Shown here one piece after another: positions 36,963-48,839 of a stretch of 64,000 bases of DNA. A program made the translations under genes and the position numbers. Numbering within the stretch: the stretch's first letter is position 1; every line of letters starts with the position of its first letter. Source of the stretch: Microcebus murinus (lineage: Eukaryota; Chordata; Mammalia; Primates; Cheirogaleidae); NCBI RefSeq assembly GCF_040939455.1, contig NC_134109.1:75669001-75733000 (forward strand), read 5' to 3'. A model generated the notes under the pieces. It was not told the origin of the DNA and searched no databases. It saw only the letters and a program-made list of their open reading frames with translations.

Positions 36963-37778
36963 AGACCAAAAAACAAAGCAAACCCCACTAAATACCTGAA
37001 ACAACAACATCTAAGAGCATAAAAACTTTGATAATGAGTTACCTCTATTAATTATCTCTTTGACTAGAGAGGCTGAAGTTTACAAAGGACAGAAAATGTC
37101 ACATAAGGTAGTACATATTAAAGATATAGATTCAACTAAAATAACTGGATATATTGCATGAATATATACTGATATACTTTGGATCTCAGAATAGTTGGAT
37201 CACAGTTCTATTTGTTAAGGTTTATTGAACCTAAAATATGTAATATTCATATACAGTAGACTGATTCTCTGAGAAGATGTATATGAAAATCTTAACTATG
37301 ACCTATAACAAGAGGTGACTATATCTTGCTTCAGGTCTGATTTCTGATTCTCTGTGTTCTCCTACCTCTGAATCACTTGTACCTGTAAAGCCATTCTCCA
37401 TCATTGCCTATGGTGTTCCACGTCATACCATGATTTGTTTTTTGTACTTGCAATTATGTGCCAATTGCATAGAATTCTCTATCATTATAGTTGTTCAATG
37501 TTCAGAGTTTATAGCATAATGCCTTCAGTGCTTGCATTTATTTCTGTAGGTTAGTTCTTTCAGTTTTAATTTGTTATTGCCAAATTCTTCCAGATATTAA
37601 AACTACATGAGTTGTTAAAATTCCGTTTCTGCAAATATGCCTACCACCATTGTTCTTAAATATTTAAATAATTTACCTTCTCAGTGTGCCGCTTTGCTAC
37701 AAAGAGGATTTGTATAATGTATTTTTCTGCCTCCTGTACAAAGCAGAAACTCTAGAAAGGACTAGTTAAAAATTCTTT

Positions 37779-37935
37779 AGATCCCCAACCCCTGGGCCAT
37801 GTCCTGTTAGGAACTGGGCCATGCATCACCACCTGATCCCTGCACCATAGCCCTCTCTCCCCATCCTGCCAAATCTGTGGAAAGATTGTCCTCCATGAAT
37901 CTGGTCCTTGGTGCCAACAGGTTGGGGACCACTGT
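37779..37935. mobile_element. Short non-autonomous DNA transposon (hAT-like)
   Basis: Left end contains TCCCCAACC followed by 'cctgggccatgtcctgttag'. The right end carries the inverted partner GGTTGGGGA before 'ccactg'. The interior ('gaactgggccatgcatcacc', 'tggtccttggtgcc') matches an internally deleted form of a common mammalian DNA transposon that I recall. At about 157 bp it encodes nothing. Superfamily assignment is tentative. Confidence 0.6.
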
Positions 37936-37939
37936 GTTA

Positions 37940-39440
37940 GATTGTATTTACCACAGTATAATATTTCTTCTTTCTCCTCTTTGCTGTTGTTTTGGTTTAA
38001 ATTACTTGCCATTTAATTACTTGATGAACTTTTATGGGTGTAGCTCAATCATTTTTATTCATTTAATAAGTATTTATTGAAAACCAACTACTAGTGATAG
38101 GGCCAAACCATAAACCCAGGTTTTCTGACCCTAAAGCCATCCATTAGAACACACCTTCCCTGCCATGGATTTAAAATCTAGAGTGTAGGATACAAGTTCC
38201 ACTTGAAATGGAAGATAATCCTTTATGGAACCAGTTTCCCATATTGTTTTAACAGATTCTGGGCATTTTAATTTCATAGCCAAGACCCATCAATTTGCTG
38301 AAGCATATGCTACAGGGAACTCGATGCTGAGACAGAGAAGTTTGTTTTAAAAGGTGATGTTAGTTTTGAGAATGGGTTGATATTTTTGTTTTTATTGTTT
38401 GTTTGTCTTGCTGATCACTTGTGTGGCGTGTTTTGATTTAATTCTGTTAAGAATTTCTTTTTTAAGTCTGCCTAAGGGTAGTGGGGATTGGTTCATTGAG
38501 AGATACAAATAGAAAATTAATAAATTCAGAGCATATTTGATTTTTTACTGCCCTTCGGAAAATAGCTGAAAGAATGTCTTGTTTTACCAGTATCATTTAC
38601 GTGCCAGAAATGACATCAATCTATGGATGCTAATACTCCATACATTGTGGCTTTAATTCATGACTACCTATAGACATAAAGACCCTCCAATACTGAAAAT
38701 ACTGAAGTGCTAAGACCTCAAAGGACTTTACAAATGGAACTTTTTAAGATTCATTACCCAGCTAACATACACATAATCTTGAAGTTTGTTGCCAATCCAA
38801 AGTTTTCTCTGCCTCATCTGGAACCAGCTTGAACTTTCTAAACAATTTGCAAGTTCTTGCTATGATAAACATATATATCTCTTGAAATTTTGCAATCCAG
38901 ACATTTTGTGGCACTTATTCAGAGTTTGAATTCTTGCCTGGAATTTTTGGTAAGCTTTCTGTTATTTATTAGTTTGAAGAAAGACATTCTTGGAGTGGGG
39001 AGGAACTGATCGTGAATCAGTACTTACGATGGGTCTGGCATTATGCTAGGCAACTTACACATATACCAACTATCCCATGTAGTCTTCCTAATAGCCTTTT
39101 CCTTTTTAAGTGAATGGAAACCAAAAAGAGTACATTTGCAGTTGGTATATTAGCAAATATTTTTGATCCTCAGAAAAACGTGTCATGTTGAAAACTGGGA
39201 AGTAACAACCTTATACATGCACTCTTATCACATGAGCTTACAAAATTGCTAGATGATCGGCAGACTAATATGTTTGTAGAAGAGTCCCACCCTCTAGGTG
39301 AGATTAATTAGGTTTTTAACCTGTAACCTTGTTTTTAGTAGAGCCAGATCTAGTTTGCTGAGCCAGAGTTCAAGCTATTTCACTGTTCAAAATTTGTAAC
39401 TCATAAACAAATGATAAAATAATTCTGCCTATAATAATAT
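37940..39440. other. Mostly unique sequence without a recognisable gene
   Basis: About 1.5 kb. A MIR-like trace lies near 39018-39110. Nothing else can be supported. Confidence 0.45.
39018..39110 (-). repeat. Possible MIR fragment, minus strand
   Basis: 'tctggcattatgctaggcaa' and 'catgtagtcttcctaatagc' parallel the complement of the MIR 3' part. Confidence 0.4.
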
Positions 39441-39926
39441 GTACGCAGTGATTCTCAAAGTGTGGCTTAGAGGCCCCTATAGGTCTTTAAGAGCCTTTCC
39501 AGAAAACTACTTTCATAATAATACTAAGATGTTATTTGCCTTTTTGCTCCAATTCTCTCGTGAGTGTACAGTAAAACTTTCCAGATGCCAGATGACTTGT
39601 GCTGGTGTTAGTGATCTGACAACTAATAGATTTTTTGTTGGTGAATATTTGAGTTTAATAGAATTTTCTAAGGCAGTGGTTTGAATATATAAATATATAT
39701 GTGGTTTTAGAAATTAACTGTTCTTAATCATTTCTATTGCATTTTTAAGCAGTTATTTTTGTTATACCTTTTATCATCTCTGTAACTCATTATTGTCAAT
39801 GAATTGTTATTTTTAAATGATGAAAATTTCTGGGGACCTATATAGAGACAAAAGAAGCAGCTTGTGTCTTGTTTTACAATAATGTTAAGGAAAAGATTTT
39901 AAAATATTTTATAAATGTTAACTTTT

Positions 39927-40001
39927 TTTTAACTATATATTCACATATAGTTATGAATATATAGTTGAACTATATATTCAACTATATTCATATAGTTAAA
40001 A
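39927..40001. repeat. AT-rich imperfect palindrome with perfect 12-bp core
   Basis: Core: GAATATATAGTT (39955-39966), spacer G, AACTATATATTC (39968-39979), perfect. Outer arms TTTTAACTATA (39927-39937) and TATAGTTAAAA (39991-40001) also pair perfectly, with a partly duplicated CACATATAGTTAT on the left. It is able in principle to extrude a cruciform. Confidence 0.85.
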
Positions 40002-40208
40002 TAAACTGCATTTAATTGTATTTAGTAATATTTATTGTAAAATTTTAAAAATTTGGTTAATTTGAGATGTGAGTTAAAGGATACAAAGTTTCAGTTATGC
40101 AGGATGAGTAAGTTCTGAACTTCTAATACATAGCATAGTGACTCTAGTTAATAATACTGTATTGTATACTTGAAATTTGATAAGACAGTAGATATTAAAT
40201 GTTCTTAC

Positions 40209-40249
40209 CACACACACATACACACACACACACATATACACACACACAA
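40209..40249. repeat. (CA)n microsatellite
   Basis: CA run with ATA interruptions, immediately left of the Alu target duplication. Confidence 0.9.
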
Positions 40250-40265
40250 AAGATAACTATATGAG

Positions 40266-40606
40266 AGGCTGGGCGCTGTGGCTCACGCCTGTAATCCTAG
40301 CTCTTGGGAGGCCGAGGCGGGTGGATTGCTTAAGGTCAGGAGTTCGAAGCCAGCCTGAGCAAGAGCGAGACCCCGTCTCTACTATAAATAGAAAGGAATT
40401 AATTGGCCAACTGATATATATATAAAAAAAAAATTAGCCGGGCATGGTGGCGCATGCCTGTAGTCCCAGCTACCCGGGAGGCTGAGGCAGAAGGATCACT
40501 CGAGCCCAGGAGTTTGAGGTTGCTGTGAGCTAGGCTGACGCCATGGCACTCACTCTAGCCTGGGCAACAAAGTGAGACTCTGTCTCAAATAAAAAAAAAA
40601 AAAAAA
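40266..40606 (+). mobile_element. Full-length Alu, strepsirrhine type
   Basis: Begins 'ggctgggcgctgtggctcac' with the Pol III A box, then the B box variant 'gagttcgaagcc'. It has the insertion-like block 'ctactataaatagaaagg' and 'aattaattggccaactg', a TA run, the second monomer starting 'gccgggcatggtggcgc', and a poly(A) tail (40590-40606). An exact 18-base target duplication flanks it: AAAAGATAACTATATGAG at 40248-40265 and 40604-40621, sharing As with the tail. The perfect duplication implies a comparatively recent insertion. The internal block marks a lemur-lineage Alu. Confidence 0.9.
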
Positions 40607-40739
40607 AGATAACTATATGAGGTAATGGATATGTTCATTGAATTGATAGTGGTAATCATTTCACAATGTATACATTTATTGAAACATACAATTTTTGCCA
40701 ACTGTATCTCCATAAAGCTGAGAAAAGTTTTCAAATAAT

Positions 40740-42330
40740 ATATTTTTTATATTTAAAGTTGAATTATTGGCTTAAAAAAAGGAAATTAGAAGACTTGCCT
40801 TCTCAACATAGTTACATGCTTTGTCCAAAGTTTCTGAAAAAGATGAAATGTCATGGAAGAAATAATTTACTCCAAATGAACTAGAAAAAGTGTAGAAAAG
40901 AAACAAAAATATGATGAAAGCTATTTTATCCTTGGCTTTATAGATGTTAGAAATTTATATTATTGTATCTTATAAGCCAGAATATTTTTAATAGTATTAA
41001 AGTACTAGTTATGTTGCAGTATCCTTTTGAGATATTAATTGTAGACATGATAAGCTCATTAAAAGGCAAAAAAATTGTTTAGTACAGTTTTTAAAACTAG
41101 AAATGAGAAATTAATCACTTTACAGGATAAGTTATTATGCTACCTTAGCTAGAGAAGCTCATGCAATATCTTGTGTATTAGACATTGCTGAATGGCTGCT
41201 GGATTAAAAATCAATTTAAAAAAAAGCCATGATAATGCCAATGGCTCACTGAATTAAAGACATAGCTGTAGACTGGAAGGCTGAGTTAATATCTTGTGGA
41301 CAGAATTGTACTTTTGCCTTACAAAAAGGTGACCCAACAGCCATGGCTGGACTTGCTGTTTTGCTTACGTTTGCTTTATGTTTTGTATGAGACAAGGAGA
41401 TTGGAGCACCAAGTAACCACCCCCCAACAGATTGTTTTTAATGAATGCTTGGAAAACAAACTAGTGGCTCACATATTCAAAGTATTGCAGTTATTCAGTT
41501 AACAGCATTTCAGAATGTATTAAGTCTTATGGTTTGACCTGGACCAACATTGTTTTTTGTCATTTGCACTGATGGCACAAAAACATTGCTAGGTAAAACT
41601 GCTGGTGACTTAGGTGGAATTGATGCAGTGACAGATACCACATTGTGCTGGTAGTCATTAATATCACCACCATGCACTCACAGTAAAATAAATACATTTC
41701 ATCATTTCATTTAATAGTGTCTTTTGTGACATGGTTAACAGTGATTAATTTTATTAAATCTTAATCCTTGAGTACATTTTTTTAGTAATCTATGGGAAGT
41801 ATGCATAGAGCACTTCTACTGTATGTCAAAGTACAATGGTTATCTCAAGAAAAAGCACTTGCATGATTGTGTGATTTTGGAAAATTTGTATCCTCCACAA
41901 TGAACTTAGTAGCTTTCCAATGCTTACGTACTTTCTCATAAGATTGGTGGTGATATGGTCAAATTTGATTTTTGACATTGTACAATAAAATACATCAACA
42001 TTTAGATGATCTGTATAATTTGGTGAGACAATATTTTATCAATGACCAGTTTATGCTACAAAATTATGCATGTATAAAAAAGTCCATGCAAATGCAAGAT
42101 AGACCACAGGGTTTTAAGGTAACAGAATGAAAAGCTTATTGTTAAGTTTCAGATTCTACACTGCCTTTAATAAACTACCAGTTGTTGAGTTTTGATCTAT
42201 TATCAAAGAATAGTATCCATAATTACTAAAAAAGTATATGACTCCTTCCTTTTCCATTTATGTATCGGTATAAGCCTGGATTTTCTTCATGTGCTGCAAC
42301 CAAAGCAACATGTGACGATAGGTTGAATGC
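40740..42330 (+). pseudogene. Decayed hAT-Charlie transposase
   Basis: The Charlie transposase would be a hAT-family DDE enzyme with an RNase H-like core that cuts and pastes the element in the nucleus. Recognisable pieces survive in several plus-strand frames: KQKYDESYF near 40.90 kb, close to the N-terminal 'KRKYDESY' pattern; ICTDGTKTLLGKTAG from 41562, close to the 'CTDGA..M.G' catalytic-region motif; VQWLSQEKALA from 41831, close to the family's 'VRWLSRGKVLAR'. Stops and frameshifts separate them; the fragment with 68 open codons at 41296-41502 is only chance continuity. The BED-finger end may be lost or beyond recognition. It lies between an L1 tail and a younger L1, both inserted in the transposon. 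Non-functional beyond doubt; the exact Charlie number is not determined. Confidence 0.75.
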
Positions 42331-42362
42331 AGAAGCAGATATCTGTCTTTACTAAGCCTCTT

Positions 42363-43442
42363 CTAGATATTGGCCTAGGCAAAGAATTTACGAAAGACTC
42401 CAATGGCAATTACAGCAACAAGAAGAATAAATAAATGGGATTTTATTAAATTAAAAAGCTTCTGCACAGCTAAGGAAACAATCAACAGAGCAAATAGACA
42501 ACTTAAAGAATGGGAGAAATCATTCACATGCTATACATCTGATAAAGGACCAACAACCAGAATCTACAAAGAACTCAAGCAAATCAGTAAGAAAAAAAAT
42601 CAAACAAACCCATTAAAAAGTGGCAAAAGACATGAATGAACTGAAGCTTTTCAAAAGAAAATAGACTAATGGCCAATAAGCATATGAAAAAATGCTCAAA
42701 GTCACTAATCATCAGAGAAATGCAAATCAAAACCACAGTGAGATATCACCCAACTCCAGTGAGAATGGCTTTTATCAAAAAGTTCCAAAACAATAGATGC
42801 TGGCATGGATGCAGAGAGAAGTAACACTTTTACACTGCTGGTGGGATTACAAACTAGTAAAACCTTTATGGAAAATAGTATGGAGATTCCTCAAAGAACT
42901 AAAAGTAGAACTATCATTTGGTCCAACAATCCTTCTACTTGGTTTTACCCAAAGAAAAAAAAGCCATTTTATTAAAAAGACACTTGTACTTGAATATTTA
43001 TCACAACACAATTCACAATTGTGAAGATGTGGTATCAAACTAAGTGCCCATTAATTCATGAGTGGATTAATACAATGTGGTATATGTACACCATGAAGTA
43101 CTACTTAACCATACAAAAATGAATTAATACCTTTTATAACAACCTGGATGGAACTAGGGATCATTCTCCTAAGTATCACAAGAATGGAAATCTAAACACC
43201 ACGCATACTAACTATTAAATTGGAACTAACTTATCTGCTCTCATGTGGAGATGGAAGCAAAACTCAATGGAAATCATGCAGATTGGAGGGGGGAGTAAGG
43301 GATGGGTGAAATCATACTTAATGGGTATAATGTACACTATCTGGGTGATGGGCATACTGATAACTTTAACTCAAACAGTACAAAAGCAATCCTTGTACCA
43401 AAATGTTTGTACCCCTTGAATATTCTGAAATAAAAAAAGGGG
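42363..43442 (+). mobile_element. 5'-truncated L1, young lineage-specific 3' end
   Basis: About 1.08 kb from the ORF2 C-terminal region through the 3' UTR to an A-rich tail. The first frame reads [15 protein letters not shown], followed by [13 protein letters not shown], the ORF2p C-terminus, before stops. Nucleotide landmarks: 'aaatcaaaaccacagtgaga', 'actgctggtgggattacaaa', 'tggtatatgtacaccatgaa', 'gggtataatgtacactatct', 'gtaccccttgaatattctg'. It is much less diverged than the L1 pieces at 11 and 17 kb. It interrupts the Charlie transposon, whose sequence resumes right after the tail. Cannot move itself. Confidence 0.85.
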
Positions 43443-43789
43443 AAAAATTTAAAAATGCTACTCTTCATTTTTTTGAAAATCATAGTTATTTTTCATTATC
43501 ATGCTATTTCTTAAAACAAATTAAAATATATTATGGTTTTATTCTTGTTCTCTTAAATGAATTAATAAGTACACATTTTAAACAAATTCTCAGTTTTAAT
43601 TTATAAATACAGTGAATATTGATGTATATAACTGCATAAACAAGAGTCTTTGGCATCACTGATAACTTTTAGAAGTGGAATGGTGTCCTGAGACTGAAAT
43701 ATTTGAGAATTGCTCCTATGATAGAAAGCAAGTTGGTGAATTTTGTGTTAGGAGTTATAAAACATAATCCTCCTCCTCGTGTATTTCCT

Positions 43790-44295
43790 CAGGGATCATT
43801 CAGGAAATAGATGACACTTAAATAGGATGATAGAAGAGAGTTCAACAAAAGGACAATTTCAATAGACACGGGCAGGGCTAAGTGAAACCAACAAGAGATA
43901 GTGAAGAATGCCAAAGCTAGCAAGGGCAAGGTGCCATTACTACTACTAAGCCTGAGTAAGCTTAGGGAGCAAGAAGAGGCAGTATTTCCCAGAACCTGGA
44001 GGGAGTGTGGAAGCTGGAGTTGTAGTCGAGTAGCGACCAAAAAGAGCTGTGGACTTTGCTGGAGAAACACAGTCTCTGCTGATCTGCAGTCCAGCTGGAA
44101 GGGAGCCTGGGCAATAAATACTGCAGTCTCTCTCTTTCAACCTCTGAGCAACTGCTGGTACCCACCCTGGGCTAAGTACCAATAGGGGCCAGGTTGGTGC
44201 AGCCCATAGAAGTCAGGATGTAGAACAAGGTAGAGAAAGTGGGAAGAATGGAAGGTGGATCTGGACGAAGGGAGACAATTATCCAAAGTAATCAT
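43790..44295 (+). repeat. Possible ancient interspersed repeat, unclassified
   Basis: 'taagcttagggagcaagaag', 'cccagaacctggagggag', 'aaaaagagctgtggact' and 'ggaaggtggatctggacg' resemble a common old mammalian repeat. Several overlapping open frames of 67-94 codons reflect its higher GC content, not genes. Confidence 0.4.
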
Positions 44296-44439
44296 TATTA
44301 GCACAAATAGCAGCAGAAGACACTGAATGTCTATTATGGAATTATAAGAGGCATTTTTTGCCCCCAAAGAGCTTTACACACTTTTTATATTTTTTTAATA
44401 TTTCATATTTTGCTTGTATCCATTTCTAATTTGGGTAAA

Positions 44440-44830
44440 TCTGCTAAAAGTAATAAATGCTGGGGATTAAGGATAAGGAGAGATGAGAAATTGGGGTGAG
44501 TTTGTAGTGTTAGGAAGGACTTCATGGTAAGTAAAGACATAAGTAGGATTTAAACCCAAGAAGAGAGATCTTTCCAGGTGGCAGGGGCTATTCTATGGGA
44601 TAGGAATTGTGTGAGTGAAAAATAGAGGTGGGGATGACTAAACTGAGGGTTTTGAGGGCTGGAGAGAGGAGATAGATGTCTGTATATTATGGGGGCCTAA
44701 ATTATGAAGTGTTTTGACTGACAGAAGATAATACATGGCATAACTGGCAAGGAGCAGAGCATAGGCAGTGGCCAACTCAGGTGTAATAGAATCTGAAGGA
44801 TATAATCATGGCAAGACATCCTTACATGGC
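44440..44830 (-). repeat. L2 LINE fragment, minus strand
   Basis: 'gttaggaaggacttcatggt', 'taagtaggatttaaacccaa', 'gggataggaattgtgtgagt' and 'cctaaattatgaagtgtttt' follow the complement of the L2 3' region. Confidence 0.55.
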
Positions 44831-44834
44831 AGTT

Positions 44835-47200
44835 AAGTAGACTATGAACACTTTATGTGGGTGGACATGGCCACTCATAGAAAGGGCAGAGAGCCCATGA
44901 TCATGGGTTTCTCATTCCTGGCAGATTACTCACTGTATGTGGCCCATGTTAATCACTGTAGCTGTAGGGGCATCTCCGTGAGGAGTCAGAGAGGCATTGG
45001 GGAGCTGTGCACATTGGTGCATTTCCTTATTTTTATATATTCTTTATAGTGCTTACTTGCTGGGGCAGCTGTGAACCAGAGTAAAAGCCAAGTTAATCCT
45101 AGCGTGAGTTGTCTTTCATGACTACCCTTAAACTCAGAACAGACTATGGGTCTGTCCTTGATCAGTTAGTCACCGATGACATTAGGTGAAGACTTGACTT
45201 AAAAATGTTTTCCAGCCTGGTGTCTGGGAAAGGAAATTCCTGCAAGTAAAAAAAACTGACAATCTCTTATAAAGTTGAACATAATATCCTGTAATAAATT
45301 TAGAACGAACTGGTCTTATGACTCAGGAGCAGTTTTCAGATTTACCTTTGACAAACAATGGAAACATGACATAATTTACATGAATTTCAAACTAAAGTCC
45401 ATTGTAAATGATGTTGGATTTTCGGTGAAGAATAAACAAAAGGATAAGCATGTGAAAGTTGCAGAAATACTGGCTATGACTTATCCTCATTACTGAAAAA
45501 AATTTTTTCTTACATAATATTCCTGCTACAAAGCAAAATCTTTTCTAGACTTAAAAAAAAAAATTGACAGCTCATTGTAAAGGGTTAATGATACCACAAT
45601 GTAAAGGAAGTCATGCTTTTAACCTGACAATGAAAAATGTTTATTGGTGAAGAATATGCCTCCCCTCCACTCATGAAAATAAATAAAATGACCAATTTTT
45701 GGCAAATACTTACACTACTTAATATACTGTAAATAAATGAAAGTTGCATTTTCAATTGCTTCTTTTTTTACTTGGAGAAGGACACCATTGAAATCGAAAT
45801 GATGACATTGTTTTTGTCTCTGTAGTATTGTGATTTTTAATGTTAGGCATTACTGATCTAAAAATGCTGCCTTTCTTTTTCACTGATATAAAGTATTCTT
45901 TATTAATGAAATCTGTTTTGTTTTATTTTGGGGGCCACGTGTTTTGTGTTCTCTGAGCATTTGGTACTTAAGTAAAAAGGTAGCATGAATGGAGAGAAAT
46001 ATATTTCCTCTACAGAGTCATCTTCTATTTTGGGAAACACAGCAGGCCTATAAGAAGAAGCAGGTCATGTCATTTTGTGATGATGAATAAAAATAATGGA
46101 AATTATTTGCACAACCCAAAAAAATGAATGCAAGAGGAATGAACAGAAGTTAATTAGTAAAGTGTGAGAATAATGAAATCTAGATGCCTTCCTATGTATA
46201 AAACCAGTCAGTAAAGTACCATACTAATGAAAGGCACAGACCCTAACTCCAGTGGCCACCCAAACTGGAAGAAAGACTTCAAGGCTGATAAATGATTTTC
46301 TTATACAAAGATTCATGAGAGACCTGGTTTGTGCTAGGATGAAAGGTAAGACAGGCAAAATTTGTCTCCTGGTACCAAAGAAACTGCATGTGATGATACT
46401 TTACAAATCATTTGAGGATCATAAGAGACTCTTACTGGTGTTTGAACGACACTCAGTGGGAACTTTCACGACAGGAATGCAGATGGTATTCCTATGTTAT
46501 GCAGATTTCATAAGTCTCACAGAAGTTTGGGATGGTTAGACTTTACCCAAGTGTCTAGTTTGTTAGTTCTAAACATTGCATCTCAGACCTCATAAAGATG
46601 CTTCAAATCTTTTTTTATGGTTACAAAGACTTTTTAAAACTCGATAAACTAACAGAACTTGTTTTGAGAGCCCTCCTAGGTAATTTGAAATTTCTATTTC
46701 TGTGATGCATTTCTAAAGGTGGAAGCAATTGAAGAAATGACAAGGGCAACATTCTAGATTGTAAATATTTCTCTTTCATTTGTGGCTTACTTCTTCCCAA
46801 TTAGGGCAGCTAAAGGTGTTTCTGCTGCTAACAGTTAATTATGTAGGACAAAGAATAAGTTATAAATATATCATTTTTCCCCTTACAAGCTTGACAATCA
46901 TGCATTGATGTGCTAATAAACCCTAAAAAACAATATCCATTAGTTAAATAAAACATGGTGAAAAAAAGTGTCAAATAGAATTAGTCTGCTAAGTTGATGT
47001 TGTTGGATATTTACTAGTTGAAAAATATTAGTTGTGGAAAATACCATAAACTTTTAAGACTATATTTTAAGTAGACATGTTTTAAAGAGTTTTCAAGCTA
47101 TTAAGTTGGGAAAAAAGGGGAGCTCTAATTAAGGTCATCAAATCATTTTGCTGTGCTTGAAAAATATCTTAAAGCTAAAAAATGTAGGAGCTGTCATAAT
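44835..47200. other. Mostly unique sequence without a recognisable gene
   Basis: About 2.4 kb. Frames of 73 codons (45275-45496) and 95 codons (46252-46539) show no recognisable motif and no splice or promoter support. Confidence 0.45.
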
Positions 47201-47204
47201 GGCA

Positions 47205-47447
47205 AACACGCATTGCGTAATTCTTATGTGGTGTCCACTAAGAAGAAAGATTAACTCCTTTAATCCTCATAACAACCTTTTTGGATAGGGATTAATGTTA
47301 TAATCTTAGAGATGAGATATCCTAAGCACAGAGTGTGAAGTCTATTGTCCAGGGATAAAAAGCTCGTAAGTAGCAAAGCCGGAATTTGAACCCAGACAGT
47401 ATGGCTTTGAAGCCCAATTTCTTAGCCACTATGCTAAGATTATTAAA
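47205..47447 (-). repeat. MIR SINE, minus strand, nearly complete
   Basis: 'cctttaatcctcataacaac', 'ttagagatgagatatcctaa', 'gtagcaaagccggaatttga', 'acccagacagtatggctt' and 'tcttagccactatgcta' cover most of the MIR complement, including the tRNA-like head. Confidence 0.85.
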
Positions 47448-48064
47448 ATATGTGGATAATTGAAAACAGGTATGGGCACATCCCAATTCTGCTGATTTGT
47501 AGAAACTCAGACTAAGAGAGCAAAATTCTAGACATTTTAGATGTGTGTTAGAAGATCACCATTAATTGCGGACATTTTGATGGCCTGGAAAAATCAAGAT
47601 GAAGAAGTTGAAAGGGAAAGGTAACTAAATGACAAGGAGGGAGTGCCATAGATGAGAAGATACTGCTAAGTATGAAAACACAGCTCTTCAACTCAATTTT
47701 TCAATTTAACTACTGGTGAGCCTTTTCTCATGTAGAAAATTCATGGAAGGTAATGGAAAAATAAAAGTTGTATAAATTTGTTTAAGTGACATTTACTTAA
47801 CAGCTCTCTTTTCTTCTATAATACATATCATAAGGGTTAATTCTGTTTACATTTATGTACGCATTTCAATAGTACAAATATATTTACAACCAGGCAGTGC
47901 AATTTAAATATTTAATATGTTTAAGAATAGTTGACTGCTGCTGAGAAAAATGCCTCATTATCAAAGACAACATTGAAGTCCAATTTTAAATAATCTTTGT
48001 TGCCATTGATGGTTTAGTTTCTCACAAGAGTTATCAATTATTATAATTATAGAATAAATTATTA

Positions 48065-48248
48065 TTAATTATAACACTAATAGCTACTATTTATAGGGTA
48101 TCTGCCAATGTTAAGCACTATGCTAAGTGATTTACATTAATGTTTATGTACAATTTACAAAAAATAAATACCTAACGCAGGTGTTAGGTATGATTCAGCT
48201 CATTTTACAGATGAGGAAACTGAGGCTCAATGAGAGAAACAAATTCTT
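48065..48248 (-). repeat. MIR SINE, minus strand
   Basis: 'aatagctactatttataggg', 'ttaagcactatgctaagtg' and 'tttacagatgaggaaactga' are strong MIR landmarks. Confidence 0.8.
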
Positions 48249-48591
48249 CCATAGCTGTATCCATCAAACCTGTATCATTTTGCTTTCCATCTTTGTACTT
48301 GAGCAACACTGTTGAATTTATTGTCCTCAGATATTTCAAAGGCCTATAATGAAGTCATTACAGTGATATGTAGTTTTTAATTTTAAAGCAGTATTTACTG
48401 AGATAAAGTAAAATGAATTATAATTATTTTCAGAAAATTATTTAGGATAATTGGTGATGATCTGGTAAAATTAAATTCTCCACCCAAAAGCTATATTTAG
48501 ACCATTATGAAGGCAAAGTTGGTCAATTACTGATGCATACAGAAAAACTACATTCTGTTTTTTTTTTCTCCCCCCTCCCCCTTGATTCTAG

Positions 48592-48746
48592 CTATAGATG
48601 GAAAAGGACAAACTCTGCCTACTGTTTTAGCTACTGTAGCTCAAAAGTACAAAATTGGACAAAAATGTAAGGCCCTTAGAGGAGAAATGAGCAACAGTAG
48701 GATTTTCAAAAACTATTTTCTTATTAATAAGACCTGCTGTCCACAA
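48592..48746 (+). other. Exon-like block of 155 bases with both splice signals
   Basis: A long pyrimidine tract (48558-48583) ends in a good acceptor, 'cttgattctag'. The block stays open in one frame throughout (AIDGKGQTLPTVLATVAQ at the start), and is followed by a donor CAA|GTGAGT at 48747. I recognise no protein family, and no partner exons were identified. It could be a non-coding RNA exon, a cryptic exon, or chance. The predicted peptide has no notable composition. Confidence 0.2.
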
Positions 48747-48839
48747 GTGAGTGTTCCTTTCAATACTTAGAAACAAAGGAAACTATTTTTAATAAGGCAG
48801 GACTTAAGCACAGACACATATACTATTTTTCTTATTCTT

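Larger units (their letters stand above)
32335..37775. other. Mostly unique sequence without a recognisable gene
   Basis: About 5.4 kb with no supported coding region. It contains two perfect hairpins at 33.4-33.7 kb, a weak L3-like trace near 34.2 kb, a GA tract and an A-run, each listed separately. Open frames are all under 85 codons and have no domain. Confidence 0.45.
40052..40730 (+). mobile_element. L1 3' end (L1MA-like) inside the Charlie element
   Basis: 'gatacaaagtttcagttatg', 'gactctagttaataatactg', 'tgtatacttgaaatttgata', and after the Alu 'tgaggtaatggatatgttca', 'tttcacaatgtatacat' and 'ctccataaagctgagaaaa'. These follow an L1 3' UTR to its end. It carries a CA microsatellite (about 40209-40249) and an Alu. 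The insertion splits the Charlie transposon ahead of its transposase. Confidence 0.7.
39446..43715 (+). mobile_element. hAT-Charlie DNA transposon with both ends, split by later insertions
   Basis: The left end CAGTGATTCTCAAAG (39446) and the complement of the right end GAGCAATTCTCAAAT (43715) match at 12 of 15 positions, including ATTCTCAAA. Just inside the left end is 'tttcataataatactaagat', and before the right end are 'cagttttaatttataaatac' and 'aaacaagagtctttggca', both known subterminal landmarks of a Charlie family. A decayed transposase lies between. The copy is interrupted by an L1 tail carrying an Alu (about 40.05-40.73 kb) and by a younger L1 (42.36-43.44 kb), so the element itself is about 2.5 kb. 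Flanking octamers TATGTACG and TATGATAG may be a decayed 8-bp target duplication. Inactive. Confidence 0.8.

Noticed and set aside
42403..43024. Open frames that resemble reverse-transcriptase-type protein
   Set aside because: They are the C-terminal end of L1 ORF2 in a 5'-truncated copy, already annotated as a mobile element and not a host gene.
43789..44367. Cluster of overlapping 67-94 codon frames on both strands
   Set aside because: Multiple overlapping frames in a GC-richer old repeat. No single frame is favoured.
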